This document shows positions 1 through 10,912 of a stretch of 64,000 bases of DNA, in pieces. Each line of letters opens with the position of its first letter. Position 1 is the stretch's first letter. The notes beneath the pieces are model-generated. The model worked only from the letters and a program-made list of their open reading frames with translations, made no database searches and was not told the origin of the DNA. Source of the DNA: Miscanthus floridulus (lineage: Eukaryota > Streptophyta > Magnoliopsida > Poales > Poaceae); contig NC_089593.1 in assembly GCF_019320115.1 (NCBI RefSeq), forward strand, positions 35,039,835-35,103,834. The letters run 5' to 3'. Both the position numbers and the translations under genes were made by a program.

Positions 1-3000
1 AAGGCCCGTAGCCCCTAGCTACATCCGACTCTCTCTCACTGGGGAAGAAGAGAAGAACTCATCTCACTATCTAGTTTAAGTGAAACCCAAGAAAAGTCCA
101 TAGCCGACAAGTCGGCACATGTATCGATCGATCAACCATACACTTTGTAGAGGTTCTACATAACCACAAGATCTGCCTTCTTCGCTGACCATCATTAACT
201 GGGCTAATTCCGGCCGCTTGCTAGCCTAGGATAATGCCACTCTACCATTCAGCCCTGATACACCCCAAGTCTAGTCTGGGGTGGCTGAAACTGTGAGTCA
301 TGAGCCAGGTCCACAAGGTCTCCATGAAGTCTCGGAAGGGTGTGGGGAAAATCCTCCACGCCCCGTACCTCCTTACACTGTCCACTATCAACCTAGCAGT
401 AGTGGCAATATCCTACCAAGTAGTCCGGCCATCCCGCACCATATAGGGCAAGTGGTACGTAAAGCTTCCCGGTGAATCTGAGTACTAGTAAGTCCTTGGA
501 GATGACCAAGCCAGAATGTCTTCATCAGGGTTTCCATTTACCGTGCCACCACAGCACCTCCATCCTGGGCTCCTCCCATCACAGGTTCACACCCAGGACC
601 ACCTTATATACCATTTACCCACCATAGGTATCCATTCCTGGGGTGCCCAGGTAGCACCCCATGGCAAGACTTGCCCCAGGCTCGTCGTATACTCCAACTT
701 GGTCGACACAACCCTCACCCTCCACACACCCAAGTCATACACGCAGCACTCTCCCCATAGTCTAGATAACACCAGTTTCCACCACGCATTAATGTAGTAT
801 AAGCGTAGTAGAAGTGTAAGCAATGATATATAGCGGTAAGCGTGTGTCTAGCCTAATAGCAGGGTATGCAGGGGTAAGGTTGCGTCAAGGTAAAGGCCAT
901 CAAGTAAGCATACTACCATGCAAGTCCTATCATTGTATGATTATAACAGTAAAGCAATAGCAGTTCTATATTAGCCATGCGTAATAGGTGCTACGAGATT
1001 GGGTGGGATGTGGCACCTTCAGTGTAGTTATCTCCGTTCTCCTCACGGTACTCGTGATCCTCGTCCATCTGGTTCTCCTCTGAGTCTACAACGATCGCAT
1101 TATAGTCGCGTTAGCGATGTTTATAGAATAGCACAAAGAAGCAATGAAAATTCAAAAGAGCCAAATACACTCAAGCATGGGTTCATTGCGTAAAGCTCGA
1201 TTTTAGATGAATTTTGGTCCTGCTTTCGTATTTTTCTGAGGTCGTATGAATTAGTTACGAATTTTGAAGTTTAAATCATCTCTGAAAATGGAAAAAGGCT
1301 GAATTAATCCTGAGCTGACACGTGTCACGCTGTGACTGGTCCACGTGGCATGCTGACGTCAGCATGACATCATCGGCTCGGCTCTGAGCTGACAAGTGGG
1401 GTCCTGCTGACGTCATCTTGACGTCAGCATGACGTTATCAACGTCATCGTTTCCGACAGGTGGGGCCAGGGTCTCTTGGGTCACTGACTTGTGGGTCCGG
1501 TCAAAGTCAACGTCAGGTCAACGAGCGAGTCAACGGTCAACGGGTCATAGTCACTGACGTGTGGGGCCAGAGCTGCTGACATCAGCAGCTGACGTCACCG
1601 TCACGTCATCATGACGTCACCACAGCTATGTTGTTACTAACAGGTGGGACCCGCGTGACATCATCATGACATCAGCATGACATCATTTACTGACAAGTGG
1701 GCCCGGAGTCTCTGTGTCGCTGACATATGGGGCCAGGTCAACCGTCAACATTGATCGATCAACGGTCAACATAGACCGGGTCCGAACTAGGCTGGTTGGG
1801 CCTGGATATGGGCTGGGCTTTGGGCCAGGTCGGCCCACCACGTGGCATGCTGTGGCGCTGCCACATTGTAGCCAAGGGTCCCACACTGGGCTTCATCTAC
1901 CGTTTGGCCCACACTGCGTGGTTCACGGTGGACTCATGTTCACGGTCCATGGACCGTTGGCTGGTCTTCGGTGGACCGAGTCCACCCTTCTTCCCTTTGG
2001 CTTAGCCTACGTGCACTGAGTGCAGGCGTGTGCAGCCGGCGAGGGGAGCCCTCTGCTTCCATCCCCGATGCATTCCCGTCGGTGGCGTACCTCGCCGATG
2101 AGCTCTTACAGTGGCGCTGGCGTCCAATTAAGGTGGGGAAAAGCTTCACCAGGCCTCGGTGAACACGGTGGTGGGGTCTAGGTGGTGGCTAGGGCTTTCG
2201 AGGGCATTGGCCACGGTGGTCGGCGGCTTGGTCATGGCGGTGCTCGCCGGCGGGGTGGCTAGGGGCTGTTCTAGGGGTCCTGGTGCCCCGTTCCCATTCA
2301 TACGGCTAGCGGGCGACAGGGTGAAGTGATGACGGTGACCAAAAGGCGTGACAGAGTCCGCGAGCGGTGGTGGTGCACGGCGGAGCTCCGACTGAGGTCC
2401 GGTGCTCGTGGCCAGGGTGCTATGGCCGGCTAACGGGGTCTCAGTCTACGCGGCTACCCTCCGGGCATCACGATGGTGCTACGACTACGTTCTAGTCCGG
2501 CGAGGTGGCCGGGTGCGCTAGTGGTGGCCGCGCCATGACGGTGGCGTCAAGAGCACGGCGTGCACGTGCTCTGCTATGGCGTCCAAGGGCTGGGAGGAGG
2601 TCTCAGCTAAAAGACTCACCGAGCGATGCTGGCGGCATTCGGTGGTGGCATGGTGGCGAGGCGTGTTGTTGGGGTAGTCGCTTGGGGCAGCGCTCTAGCT
2701 TCGGTGATCAGCGCCTCTGAGCTCTCTCTGCTCGCCTTCCCCTCTCTCGAACTCCTTCTTGGCCCTCTTCTCTCGATGCGGTGTGGGCTGGTGGGCCACC
2801 AAGCGGCGGCGGTGGCTAAGGAATCCCTAGGGCTCTGGGTGTTGCTTTATGGCCCTAGGGTCCGGGCTCCATCTATGGCGAATGGGGCGGACGGCTGGCG
2901 ATGTGCCGTTGGCATCGAACGGCATCGTGGGCATGGGTGGTTAGAGCGGAGGTTGCGTGGGCGTGGCACCAAGGGGACAGGGCCAGATGACTTGCGTGAT

Positions 3001-3809
3001 CCTGAGCCCACGCCTGTCACTTTGGTTAGGTCTCGGTCGGAGGTGGTGTCGGCGTGGGGAGGAAGACAACACTGTGGTGGGGTGTGGCTGACTCGTGGGG
3101 TCCGGTGGCAGTGGCAGCAAGCGAAGCGGGGAGGCGCTGGCATGAGCAGCGCGCTGGCTGGCTTGCTGGGCTGGCCGCACGAGTTGGGCCGGCCTGCTCC
3201 TGCGCGCACAAGCTGGGCTGGCTGGCTGCTGCTGCGCGCTAGCGGGCCGAGCAGGCTGAGCCAGCTGTGGGCCTTCTTCTTTTCTCTTCCTTTTTCTGTT
3301 TTATTTTTCTTCTCCTTTGTTTAAATTCAAATTGATTTGGAATTTGAATTCAAAATTGGTGTACCTTATTCATTGGAGTTTTAGATATGAGGCCCACAAC
3401 ATTCTTTTATATATATATTAGGAATTTATTTAGCTATTTTGTATAACAAAAATAAGTGTAGTTTTGTTATACAAAAATGGAAATAGTTTCCTCTTTAAGC
3501 ATTTATTCTTTGGTTTGATTAATAATTACTTTATGGTTTATTTCTTTAAAGGAGTTGTTAGGCATTACTTAAAACAAATGAAAATCCAAATCACCATTTG
3601 AGTTAACAATGTATGCTATGTTTTATTTGTCAGTATTTAAACAAACATAATTAACAGATGACATGCCATGCTCATGAAATTGTTTAGTTGGTTTACAACT
3701 AATGCAACACCTAGGGTTGGCTCCTACAGATGTCACTCAACATTGCATGGGGTTATAACAAAAATTTTGTAGTTGTGATTTTTGGTGTGTGGATTTTTGG
3801 GTTGTTACA
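1..3809 (-). mobile_element. Tekay/Del-type Ty3/gypsy LTR, partial (runs off left edge)
   Basis: Read on the minus strand, the block starts at 3809 with TGTAACAACCC, the typical start of large Tekay/Del LTRs in grasses. An AT-rich U3-like stretch follows (about 3300-3809), then a very GC-rich part (about 2000-3290), then a CG-motif-rich part (1300-1760), and then sequence down to base 1 with the low-complexity layout seen in the other Tekay/Del LTRs of this window. No end was found inside the window, so the LTR is at least 3.8 kb or continues into an element to the left. Long open frames in the GC-rich part carry no recognisable domain and are not annotated. If 3809 is a true end, the flanking 5 bp (3810-3814, TCTCT) should recur at the other end of the element. 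Lineage is by resemblance only. Confidence 0.6.
1319..1619. promoter_or_regulatory. Cluster of TGACGTCA palindromes and G-boxes inside the LTR
   Basis: Five exact TGACGTCA palindromes lie at 1354-1361, 1408-1415, 1419-1426, 1590-1597 and 1612-1619. Many one-mismatch versions (TGACATCA, TGACGTTA) lie between them and continue to about 1685. CACGTG cores are at 1319-1324 and 1342-1347. In plants TGACGTCA and CACGTG are binding cores of bZIP factors (TGA and G-box classes). That they act here is inference; the cluster may equally be an expanded simple repeat inside the LTR. Confidence 0.55.
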
Positions 3810-4843
3810 TCTCTCATGGATTCTCAAATCTCAATCACCTCACTAGGACCTTGCTCTCCTTGGCACTCTCAAGGATGTTTCTCAGCTGTTGAAATGAGCA
3901 AAAGTGATCCCTTAAGGGAATAGAGGAAGTATTTATAACCCCTCATTCAAAACGAACCGTTATGTGCCACTCGGGGTGACCGGACGCTCCGGTCAAGGTG
4001 ACCGGATGCTCCGATCAGTTCTCCCTACCACCGAGCAGTTAAGTTGTGATCGGACACTAACCAACATCTGGTCAGCACTGACCGGACATGTTCGGTCACA
4101 AAAACTACCCTCTGGAACCTTACTAATGTTGACCGAACTCTAGCACCCAGCGTCCGGTCACTTTGCTACTCAGCATTCGATTAGTAGCTGGAACCGGACC
4201 AGCGTCTGGTCAGCACTGACCGGATGCATCCGATCAGGATTCTCCCTCTCTAGAACCTTACTAGAGTTGACCGAACTCTGGCACCCAGCATCTGACCACA
4301 TTTCACTCAGCGTCCGGTCACATCTAGATGACTTCACCTTGATCAAATGAACTGACCAGACTCTGTGTCAGCGTCCGATCACACCAAAACCAGCGTTCAG
4401 TCAACATTTGACCCTCTATTCACTTCAAACTCACAATCATATGTGAACGAAGTTTGCTCCAATTGATCTAAGGCCTACTTAGGAGCTACCTAGTGCTAGA
4501 TTTGATAAGTGTGCACCACACCTAACCCACTAGACTCACCTAGGTCAAGCTATCCATTAATACCCCCCTTAATAGTATGGCTAAAGGAAAAAACAAAGTC
4601 CTAAACTACTCTAAGTGTCTCTTCAACACCAAACAACACTTAGAACTAGTCCATCCTTAACCTTGTCGTCTATCCTTTGAAAACCGAAATGATTTCCATC
4701 GTAGCGGCATGACAACCATAATTGCCCAATCAATTACCATTACTATGACCTAACTCAATTGCATCTACAAAACACACATTAGTCACAGTAATCTCATATT
4801 GTCATTAATCACCAAAACCCAACTAGGGGCCTAGATGCTTTCA
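3810..4843 (-). mobile_element. SIRE/Maximus-type Ty1/copia LTR (solo or truncated)
   Basis: Read on the minus strand, it starts at 4843 with TGAAAGCATCTAGGCCCC and continues with the GTTGGGTTTTGGTGATTAATG start common to SIRE/Maximus copia LTRs in Andropogoneae. The left limit at 3810 abuts the TGTAACAACCC start of the neighbouring Tekay-type LTR and lacks a clean CA end. The copia LTR therefore appears broken by, or joined to, that insertion. The right limit abuts satellite DNA; the next five bases are CATTG (4844-4848), a candidate target duplication whose partner is not visible. No internal copia coding sequence is present. Length is about 1.03 kb. Confidence 0.7.
3965..4405. repeat. Degenerate short repeats of a CCGGACGCTCCGGTCA-like motif
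   Basis: Inside the copia LTR the words ACCGGACGCT, GCGTCCGGTCA and their variants (CCGATCA, CTGGTCA, TCGGTCA) recur many times in both orientations, with irregular spacing of about 15-40 bp. The motif is partly self-complementary around TCCGG. It is a familiar component of this LTR type; I see no coding role. Decay is mainly C to T or G to A. Confidence 0.65.
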
Positions 4844-5259
4844 CATTGTTCACAAATCAACATGTCTCTCACATAGTTCATAAAACTATGAGTGATATGT
4901 AAATTTATGAACAATGTTTACTAACACTTTGTCAAATGAAGAAGTGACCAAAATAAAAGTTGTAGATAGTGATGAGTTCAACAACTTTTATGTTCATCAC
5001 TTTTATAGTTGAAATCATTTAAGGTTTCAAAATCTTGTTTGAAGTTACCATTTATTAAAATTCAAAATTTAAACTGTTCAAATTTTGTTAAATGAAAAGA
5101 TGACCAAAATAAAAGTTGTAGATAGTGATGTGTTCAACAACTTTTATGTTCATCACCTTTACAGCTTAAATCATTTAGTGGTTGAAAATCAGGTTTGAAG
5201 TTGTTATTTCTGAAATTCATAATTTTAATTATCCAAAATTAGTGACAAAGATAGATGAC
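4844..5259 (+). repeat. 886 bp satellite, left remnant (about half a monomer)
   Basis: The sequence runs from the centre of palindrome P1 (CATGTCTCTCACATAGTTCAT region) through the S1 and S2 sub-repeats and stops at GATAGATGAC, exactly where the Tat element was inserted. The right-hand continuation of the same monomer begins at 18998. The best-matching uninterrupted relative is the monomer around 22541. Confidence 0.9.
5255..5259. repeat. Target site duplication ATGAC, left (Tat copy 1)
   Basis: ATGAC directly precedes the LTR here and recurs directly after the other LTR at 18998-19002. The unoccupied related site in the satellite (around 22541) reads GATAGATGACTGCACTAAAAAG, with a single ATGAC. 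Confidence 0.9.
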
Positions 5260-5666
5260 TATCGATGTTTGACCACCGATAGCCTGCCACGGGGGTCCCC
5301 GGGGCAGTATATTTGGGCTTCAGCGTATGCAGAACTCGATGGTTAACGCAAGAGATAGTCGATTTATCCTGGTTCGGGCCCTCGATCATTGATCGAGTAA
5401 TAGCCCTACGTCTAGTTCGGTGTTAGCCTTTGCGTTGGATTGATTGTAAAGTGTTGTGTTGTACAATTGTTCTCTAAACTCTCAATCCAAGGAGCCCTAC
5501 CCTCCTTTATATAGTCAGGAGGCCAGAGTCCTAGTCGGTTTACAATGAGAGTTCCTAGTAGGATTACAGAATAATAATACTACTGCTAAGATTACAAAGG
5601 AAGAATCCTAGTTAGAATAGTTCTTCTCCCTTCCTTGCAGGGTATCCCATGGGTCCCGCACCGACA
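5260..5666 (-). repeat. 3' LTR of Tat copy 1
   Basis: It aligns without gaps to 18591-18997. On the minus strand it begins TGTCGGTGCGGG and ends ATCGATA, where the partner ends ATTGACA, so the terminal CA is mutated. A TATA-like TATATAAA lies on the minus strand at 5506-5513. Confidence 0.95.
5506..5513 (-). promoter_or_regulatory. TATA box in 3' LTR
   Basis: TATATAAAGGAGGG on the minus strand. The same motif sits at the same place in the 5' LTR (18837-18844). It would drive transcription leftwards, out of the element. Confidence 0.6.
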
Positions 5667-5677
5667 AGCCCCCGAGC
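5667..5677 (-). promoter_or_regulatory. Polypurine tract of Tat copy 1
   Basis: The minus strand reads GCTCGGGGGCT immediately before the LTR start TGTCGG. This is the expected position and composition for the plus-strand DNA primer. Near-identical GCTCGGGGGCTACA motifs recur further inside the element at about 5839, 6113, 6252 and 11441. Confidence 0.75.
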
Positions 5678-5912
5678 ACTTCATGGTTGAGTTCTGGAAG
5701 CCTCGTCTTGTTCCTTCAAGTCTTGTCGAGCAGGAACAAGCATCGTCCGAGTGCTTTCTTGAGCGAAACCATGTAGCACTTCATGAGATCTTCGCGTGGT
5801 GTGTACCTTTTTGAAGAAAAAAGTACTCCCATTTGGATGTAGCCCCCGAGCCTCTTGTTGTTTGGCACAAGGAGCTTGAGGGTCTTTTCTTGAAATCACC
5901 CTGATTCTTCGT
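5667..5912. repeat. Direct repeat D1 flanking the antisense gene
   Basis: This stretch is repeated in direct orientation at about 11303-11505. Shared landmarks in order are AGCCCC-GAGCACTTCATGG, TCTTGT-GAGCAGGAAC, GTGCTTTCTTGAG and TGTAGCCCCCGAGCCTCTTG. D1 has about 45 bp, including the AAAAAAGTAC region, that D2 lacks. The equivalent of D1 in Tat copy 2 is 39856-40100. D1 contains the working PPT; D2 contains a decayed version. Confidence 0.8.
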
Positions 5913-6365
5913 CGAAGGGCTCCCGAGCATATACCCGGATTCTTTGTCGAAAAGAGCTTGGATTTAGTTATATCCGGGTTCTTTTTGTCGAAAAGAGATC
6001 GGATATAGCTATTTCCGGGTTCTTTTTATCGTGCGGCCTTGAAGTCATTTGTCTTGAAGAAGTCTTCTGAGTGACGTGCGCTTTTTTGAAGGAAAAAGTG
6101 CACTCACTGAGTGTAGCCCCCGAGCCTCTTGCTATTTGGAACAAAAAGTTGGAGGGTCTTGAATCTTATGTTGTTTGAAAAACTGTTGTCTTGAAGTAGT
6201 CCTCTTGGTGACATGCGCTTTTTTGAATGAAAAAGTGCGCTCATTGAGTGTAGCCCCCGAGCCTCTTGCTATTTGGAACAAAAAGTTGGAGGGTCTTGAA
6301 TCTGAGTTGTTCGAAAGAACTGTATACCTCTCCTGTTGCAGCCCCGAGCATATATCCGGGTTGTT
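5838..6365. repeat. Repeated PPT-like modules in the 3' region
   Basis: The module GTAGCCCCCGAGCCTCTTG followed by ATTTGGAACAAAAAG-TTGGAGGGTCTTG occurs at about 5838, 6112 and 6250, with a shorter form at 6340. Each begins with the complement of the PPT sequence. Linking sequence also repeats (GTGCGCTTTTTTGAA... and CCGGGTTCTTTTT). It looks like serial duplication of the end of the element. Copy 2 has the same modules at about 40031, 40266 and 40345. Confidence 0.75.
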
Positions 6366-7722
6366 TTGTTCAGGAAGAACTCAGATGTAGGGTCCTAGCA
6401 TATTCTCTGGTAGTCTGCTGTTGTCAGATATAGTTGTATGGTGGTGGTTGAGTGTGAATGCTGTTTGTTCACGAGTTGTACAGTGTTGGTATATTCTTCC
6501 GAATATGCTTGTCCTTGAGTACTGTTCCTTCATGCCTGAGTCCTTTTCATTGAATTCTATCTTTTCACTGTGTCCTTTGTTAGGCTAGTTTTGTTTGTGC
6601 TCCTAGTCCATGTGCATCGCTCCTTCGGTCTATAAATACCCTCCTGGAGTGCTGTTTTGATTTGTTGAGCATTTTGTTGCTTGTTCTGAAGTCTCTGTAG
6701 TCATGAATATGGTAGTTTGTGAGGTAGAGCAGCCCCCGGGTTTATTTTGTAGTTCTTGTGTGTCTTGCCATAGCTGGAGGGAGTCTTGTGATAGGGATTA
6801 TAGGTAGGCTAATCCCGCAGCAGCAATGTACCAGGATGCATGTGGCAGTAGTTGGAGGAAGTCTTGTGATGTGGGCTTCGTTCCTTCATCTGGCAGTTCT
6901 GGGTTGATCCTTGCCGCTTGTCTTGAGACTGTTCGGTGCAGATCAACACCATATCTAGCATCACATCAGACTTGGGTAGATAGATGCCTATCGGCCTTCT
7001 CTACTCAATGTTGTCCTACTGTTCTGCTGATTTCCGCCTTGGGTGCACTGTGTCTGTCCTTTGAAGAAAACAATGTAGCTGAGTGTAGTTTATTCTACCG
7101 AGTAGCGATTTGGAACACGTAGTCGTTCCAGAGCCTAGTTGTTTCTGGGTTCCTTTTTACTACTTGCCTGTCGTAGTTCTGAGTTCGTTGGGTCTTGTAA
7201 GATGTGTAATCTTGTATCTTTTGAAGTCATTTGTAATAGAGAGAATCTTGTCTTCTGAGTTGTCATTCTTTATTCTGCTGATGTCCTGGTTGTCTACGAG
7301 TTTTTCGAGTTCTTTATGTTAGAATCGGGTTGTTATGTTCCTTATGAGGTAACCTTCCATTGCTTCATGGCTGATGAGTTCTTTTTGTAGCCATATGGTA
7401 ACTCTGCCATTTTGGTAGATGGATAAGTCTAAAATCTACCCGTTGAACTATACCATTGTGTGGATTTGTGCCTTCCATCATTTTAGCTGTGTCAGTAAAT
7501 GGACCATTGCATTCTCACACCGTGTTTTAATGGGCCTGGTGGGCCACGTTTTTACTGGTGTAAAATCTATTTAAAGGCCTTTGTCCTCCTTTTCTTTGGT
7601 ACTCTGCCTTCGCCTTAAAAAACCCTAGCCTTCACAACTCCGCCATCGCCATTGCCGCCACCATCTAAGCACCACCATCCGTGCCTTCTCATTCCCTAGT
7701 GCCTTTTTTCCTCCGTTAGTAC
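5913..7722 (+). other. Upstream region of the antisense gene, copy 1
   Basis: This 1.8 kb stretch between D1 and the antisense ATG has no coding potential I can support. Two TATA-like motifs face the antisense gene: TATAAATA at 6631-6638 and TATTTAAA at 7568-7575. The second is followed, 45-60 bp before the ATG-side leader, by an AAACCCTAGCC word typical of plant 5' leaders. Both TATA-like motifs are conserved in copy 2 (40639-40646 and 41589-41596), the second at almost the same distance from the ATG (148 versus 147 bp). Confidence 0.6.
7568..7575 (+). promoter_or_regulatory. Putative TATA box of the antisense gene, copy 1
   Basis: TATTTAAAGGCC on the plus strand, 148 bp before the ATG at 7723. 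The same motif in copy 2 (41589-41596) is 146 bp before its ATG. Conservation in two diverged copies supports a role; transcription is not shown. Confidence 0.5.
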
Positions 7723-10700
7723 ATGGGTAGGAAGAAAGCTATGAGCAAGTCCCAGGCCACCTTCGTGGATGAGGAGTCATCCCTCTCCGTGATCGAGAAC
7801 CAAGAGTTCATGGCCATGAGGGCTGCCCAAAAGTTTTGATCGGCTCCAATAATGATTGAAGACCAGCTTCGTGAGCTTGTTAGCGATGGCTTGATCCAGA
7901 GCAATGACATTGCTGAATGGAGAGCTCCAGGTGAGCATTAGGTCCCTGCTCCACGTCCTGGTGAGATCATTCTTTTCGTCTCCTTTATCCGTGCTAGACT
8001 TTGCCTTCCTGCTTCCGCCTTCCTTCATCGATTTCTCAATTATTTTGGGGTTAGCTTGAATCATCTTGCTCCCAATGTCATCCTCCATCTTTCTATTTTT
8101 GTACATCTCTATGAAGCTTTCCTTGGAATTCCTCCTCCTCTTTCTCTCTTCCGTCACTTCTTTTGTCTGAAGCCTCAACCCCGCCGTGAAGACACCAATG
8201 TTCTTGGTGGCTACGGGATTCAGTTTCGCTAGGGTCTTAAAAGCAAGTTCTTTGACTATGACCTGGTTGATTCTATGAGGGATTGGCATGCTGACTGGTT
8301 CTATGCCGCCAATTTGATTCCTTCTCTTACCGTTCATTCTAGATCTGGTCCCTCGGTTAATGACCGGTGGGAAAAGAACTCTCTGATGTCGGACGAGCTC
8401 CAGGCGATCTAGCCGCTCCTTGAGCAGATAAGCACTCTGAAGCAGTAGGGCTTGACCAGTTTCGGAATCGTCTCGAGTTTTCTTTGCCATCGTGTTCAGC
8501 CTCTGAAGGAGCGAGAGAACTTTGGCTTCGAGTACTCTGGGGCTAAGGATCCTTCACGCATGGTCCCTACCCTTGAGTTGACCGATGAGGAGGTACTCGA
8601 GCGCCTTTAGAAGATGCTGAAAGGAGCAAGCATTGTCCCGCTTACCATCTCCGAGTACTGTGCAAAGAACCTACCTCCAGCTGTAAGTTGTTTTCTCTTT
8701 GTGCGGGTACTTTTTGTATTTCTTTTTGCTATATCTATTTTTGCTTAATCTTCCTTGTCTTATTCTTTTCGTAGGAATTGGGGCGTAACTTCATTGACCC
8801 AATTCCCCTTCACAACCTCCCTGCCATTATGGGGGCTGGGGGTAGTCTTGCTGGGGCTTCTTTAACCAGTAAGTCGCAAACCGCCATAATGCTTCCTGGT
8901 GTTTCTTCCGTGAACCCTAATGTATATGTAGAGTACGTTCCTCATTCAGTTCCTTGAGCTGCTCGTAGCGTCGACAAGAGGGGGCGAGTGGCTGGTTCTT
9001 CTTCTGGTGTGCCCATTGCCAAGAAAGCTCGCCAGTCGAGTACTTCTCTAGGTACTCAAGTTATAGCTAGCATGCTCTTAGGTGAGCACATTAATACGCT
9101 CTGCCCTTTGGTTGCTTGTTTTCGTCTTTAACCGAGTACTTTTGTCCTTTTTCAGCTGGTGCTATGGTGGCCTTGGTCAAGACTGAGGAAGAAGAGGATG
9201 ATGATGCACCCCTTATCATGCGGCGGTGAGTTGTTTTCTTATTTTCCTATAGTTGAAACCTTCTTTTTGTTTTGACATTGGTCTTGATCTCTTTGTAGTA
9301 AGTGGTCGTCGGGTATCAGTTCTTCTGAGGCTCCTACACTGAGTTCTTCTGTAGCTCCGGTACTGAGTTCTTCTGTAGCTCTAGTACCAAGTTCTTCTAG
9401 GGCTCCGGTATCGGCTACGCCGCTCCTGCCGCCGAGTGGCGGGGACGTTTTTGCTGCCGTGGTTCCCCCAGCGAGGTCCTCTTTTGGTTTAATGAGGAAG
9501 AAGATAGCTGAGTGAGTGAATTCTGGTTTTATTTCTCTGCTTTTGTTCTTCTTTTTTCTTATTCTTTTTTGACGTGCTTCCTTGTTATCTTTCAGGCCTT
9601 CATCTTCCCCGAGCCTCTAGTCGACTTCTTGTCAAACCTCTAGTGCGCCCTTGCATACTGAGTCTCAGGACTCAGAACGCACGGGCACCGAGGTGGCTGT
9701 GAGGGGGATAGAGTCCGCAGCTGCTGATTTGCCAGCTCCCAAAGTGACCATGGCTATGGAAGTGTGTTCATCTGAGGGATTGGCCTTGGCTTCCCAGGAG
9801 ATTGCTCTGGTCGTGCCTTCTTCGCCTTGGCCGGCTTCTCCTTCTCCTTCTCTTGCCTTCGGTGGTCCGCCTTTTGCTGATGATGTGGTGCAACAGTTTG
9901 ATGCCACTCATCGACTATTGGAGCTAACTGCTGCCTGGGGAAGCTTATCGACCCTTGTGACTTCTTTTGGGGAAAAGCTCCAGGTAAGTTTTTCTGCCGT
10001 TCCTTCTTTGGATGTTCGTTTTTCTTCTGTCCTTATGTCTTGTTTTTCTTTGTCTCTTTTTGCTCAGTCTTTTTCTCATGATCATACCGGCTTCTTTTTC
10101 TCGTCTGAAAATGAGAAAAAGTTGTCCTCTAAGGTGAGTACCCTGAAGGCAAAGCTTGACCTCTATCGGGCTGAGCTGGAGACTGAGCATCAGACGCATT
10201 AGAAGGAGGAGAAGGCTCTTCATGCCCAGGTGGTGGAGGCAGAGAAGCAAAAGGATGCTGCGGTGGAATCCATGAAGAACGAGTGCAAAGGTATTGCGGG
10301 TTCCGCTTGTTTCCTTTTGTATTCTAACTTCCTTTTTTTGCTGACTTGTTTTTGTTGCTTCACCTAGCTCTCTGAGTTGAAAAGCAGAAGCTCTCGGAGG
10401 GTATCGAAGAGATGAAGACACTCGTCTGCACTAACCACAACAAAGCTGAGGAGGTAATTACTCAAGCTAAAGAAGAACTCATGCTTGCTAAGTTGATTAG
10501 GCGTGGAGCTGATGGGGATCTTATGTAGGCCCAAAAGACTATTCAAGACTTGACTAGTAGGTTGGCAATGGCTACTGATAACTGGAATGCTTTGTGGAAG
10601 TCTTTTTGGTCAGTAGCCGACCTTCTCCGAACTCCAGCGGATGATGGTCAATCTTGGGCTCAATTTATTCCTCAAGTGCCGACTCATTTCCAGGGGTTCA

Positions 10701-10912
10701 TGAAGAGGTGTGCCCATCTATGTACCAGGAACGTCCTTGCCCAGGTTTGGGTTCTTTCTTCGGACTTTCCTTTGTCCAAGGTTGCCGATGAAGCCGAGAG
10801 CCAAGAGTACTTGGATGCTGTTGAGAGGTTGGAGCCTGAGGTCGATGACTTAGCCAGGAAGATTGTAGATAGTCTTAACATTGATGTTTCTTCTCCTGAT
10901 GACAATGCCTGA
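7723..10912 (+). pseudogene. Antisense split gene (aORF) with a PF04195-like domain, copy 1
   Basis: The gene runs opposite to gag-pol. The ATG at 7723 opens MGRKKAMSKSQ. Exons that keep frame through GT-AG introns are about 7723-8682, 8775-9081, 9156-9235, 9299-9511, 9596-9983, 10068-10290 and 10377-10912 (the acceptor at 10377 is one of two choices). Residues about 75-250 resemble the plant 'putative gypsy type transposon' family (PF04195): an LxHLAPNVILHLSIFVHL-type helix, then a Cx-KPQPR stretch and NDRWEKNSL. A serine-rich repeat segment and a long charged coiled-coil follow. The C-terminus ends in an acidic tail, SSPDDNA. Several in-frame stops, for example TGA at about 7836 and TAG at 7940, make it a pseudogene. 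Antisense genes at this place are known in Tat elements such as maize Grande; their biochemical role is not established. Confidence 0.75.

Noticed and set aside
2626..3324. 232-codon plus-strand open frame in GC-rich DNA
   Set aside because: It lies inside an LTR, has low-complexity Gly/Arg/Trp-rich composition, overlaps other open frames on both strands and shows no domain. High GC content makes stop codons rare here.
4844..5259. Idea that this AT-rich stretch is a MITE
   Set aside because: It is part of the 886 bp satellite and continues on the other side of the Tat element.
7777..8490. 237-codon minus-strand open frame
   Set aside because: It is the antisense shadow of the PF04195-like exon of the plus-strand gene. 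The plus-strand reading matches a known family and is conserved in copy 2.
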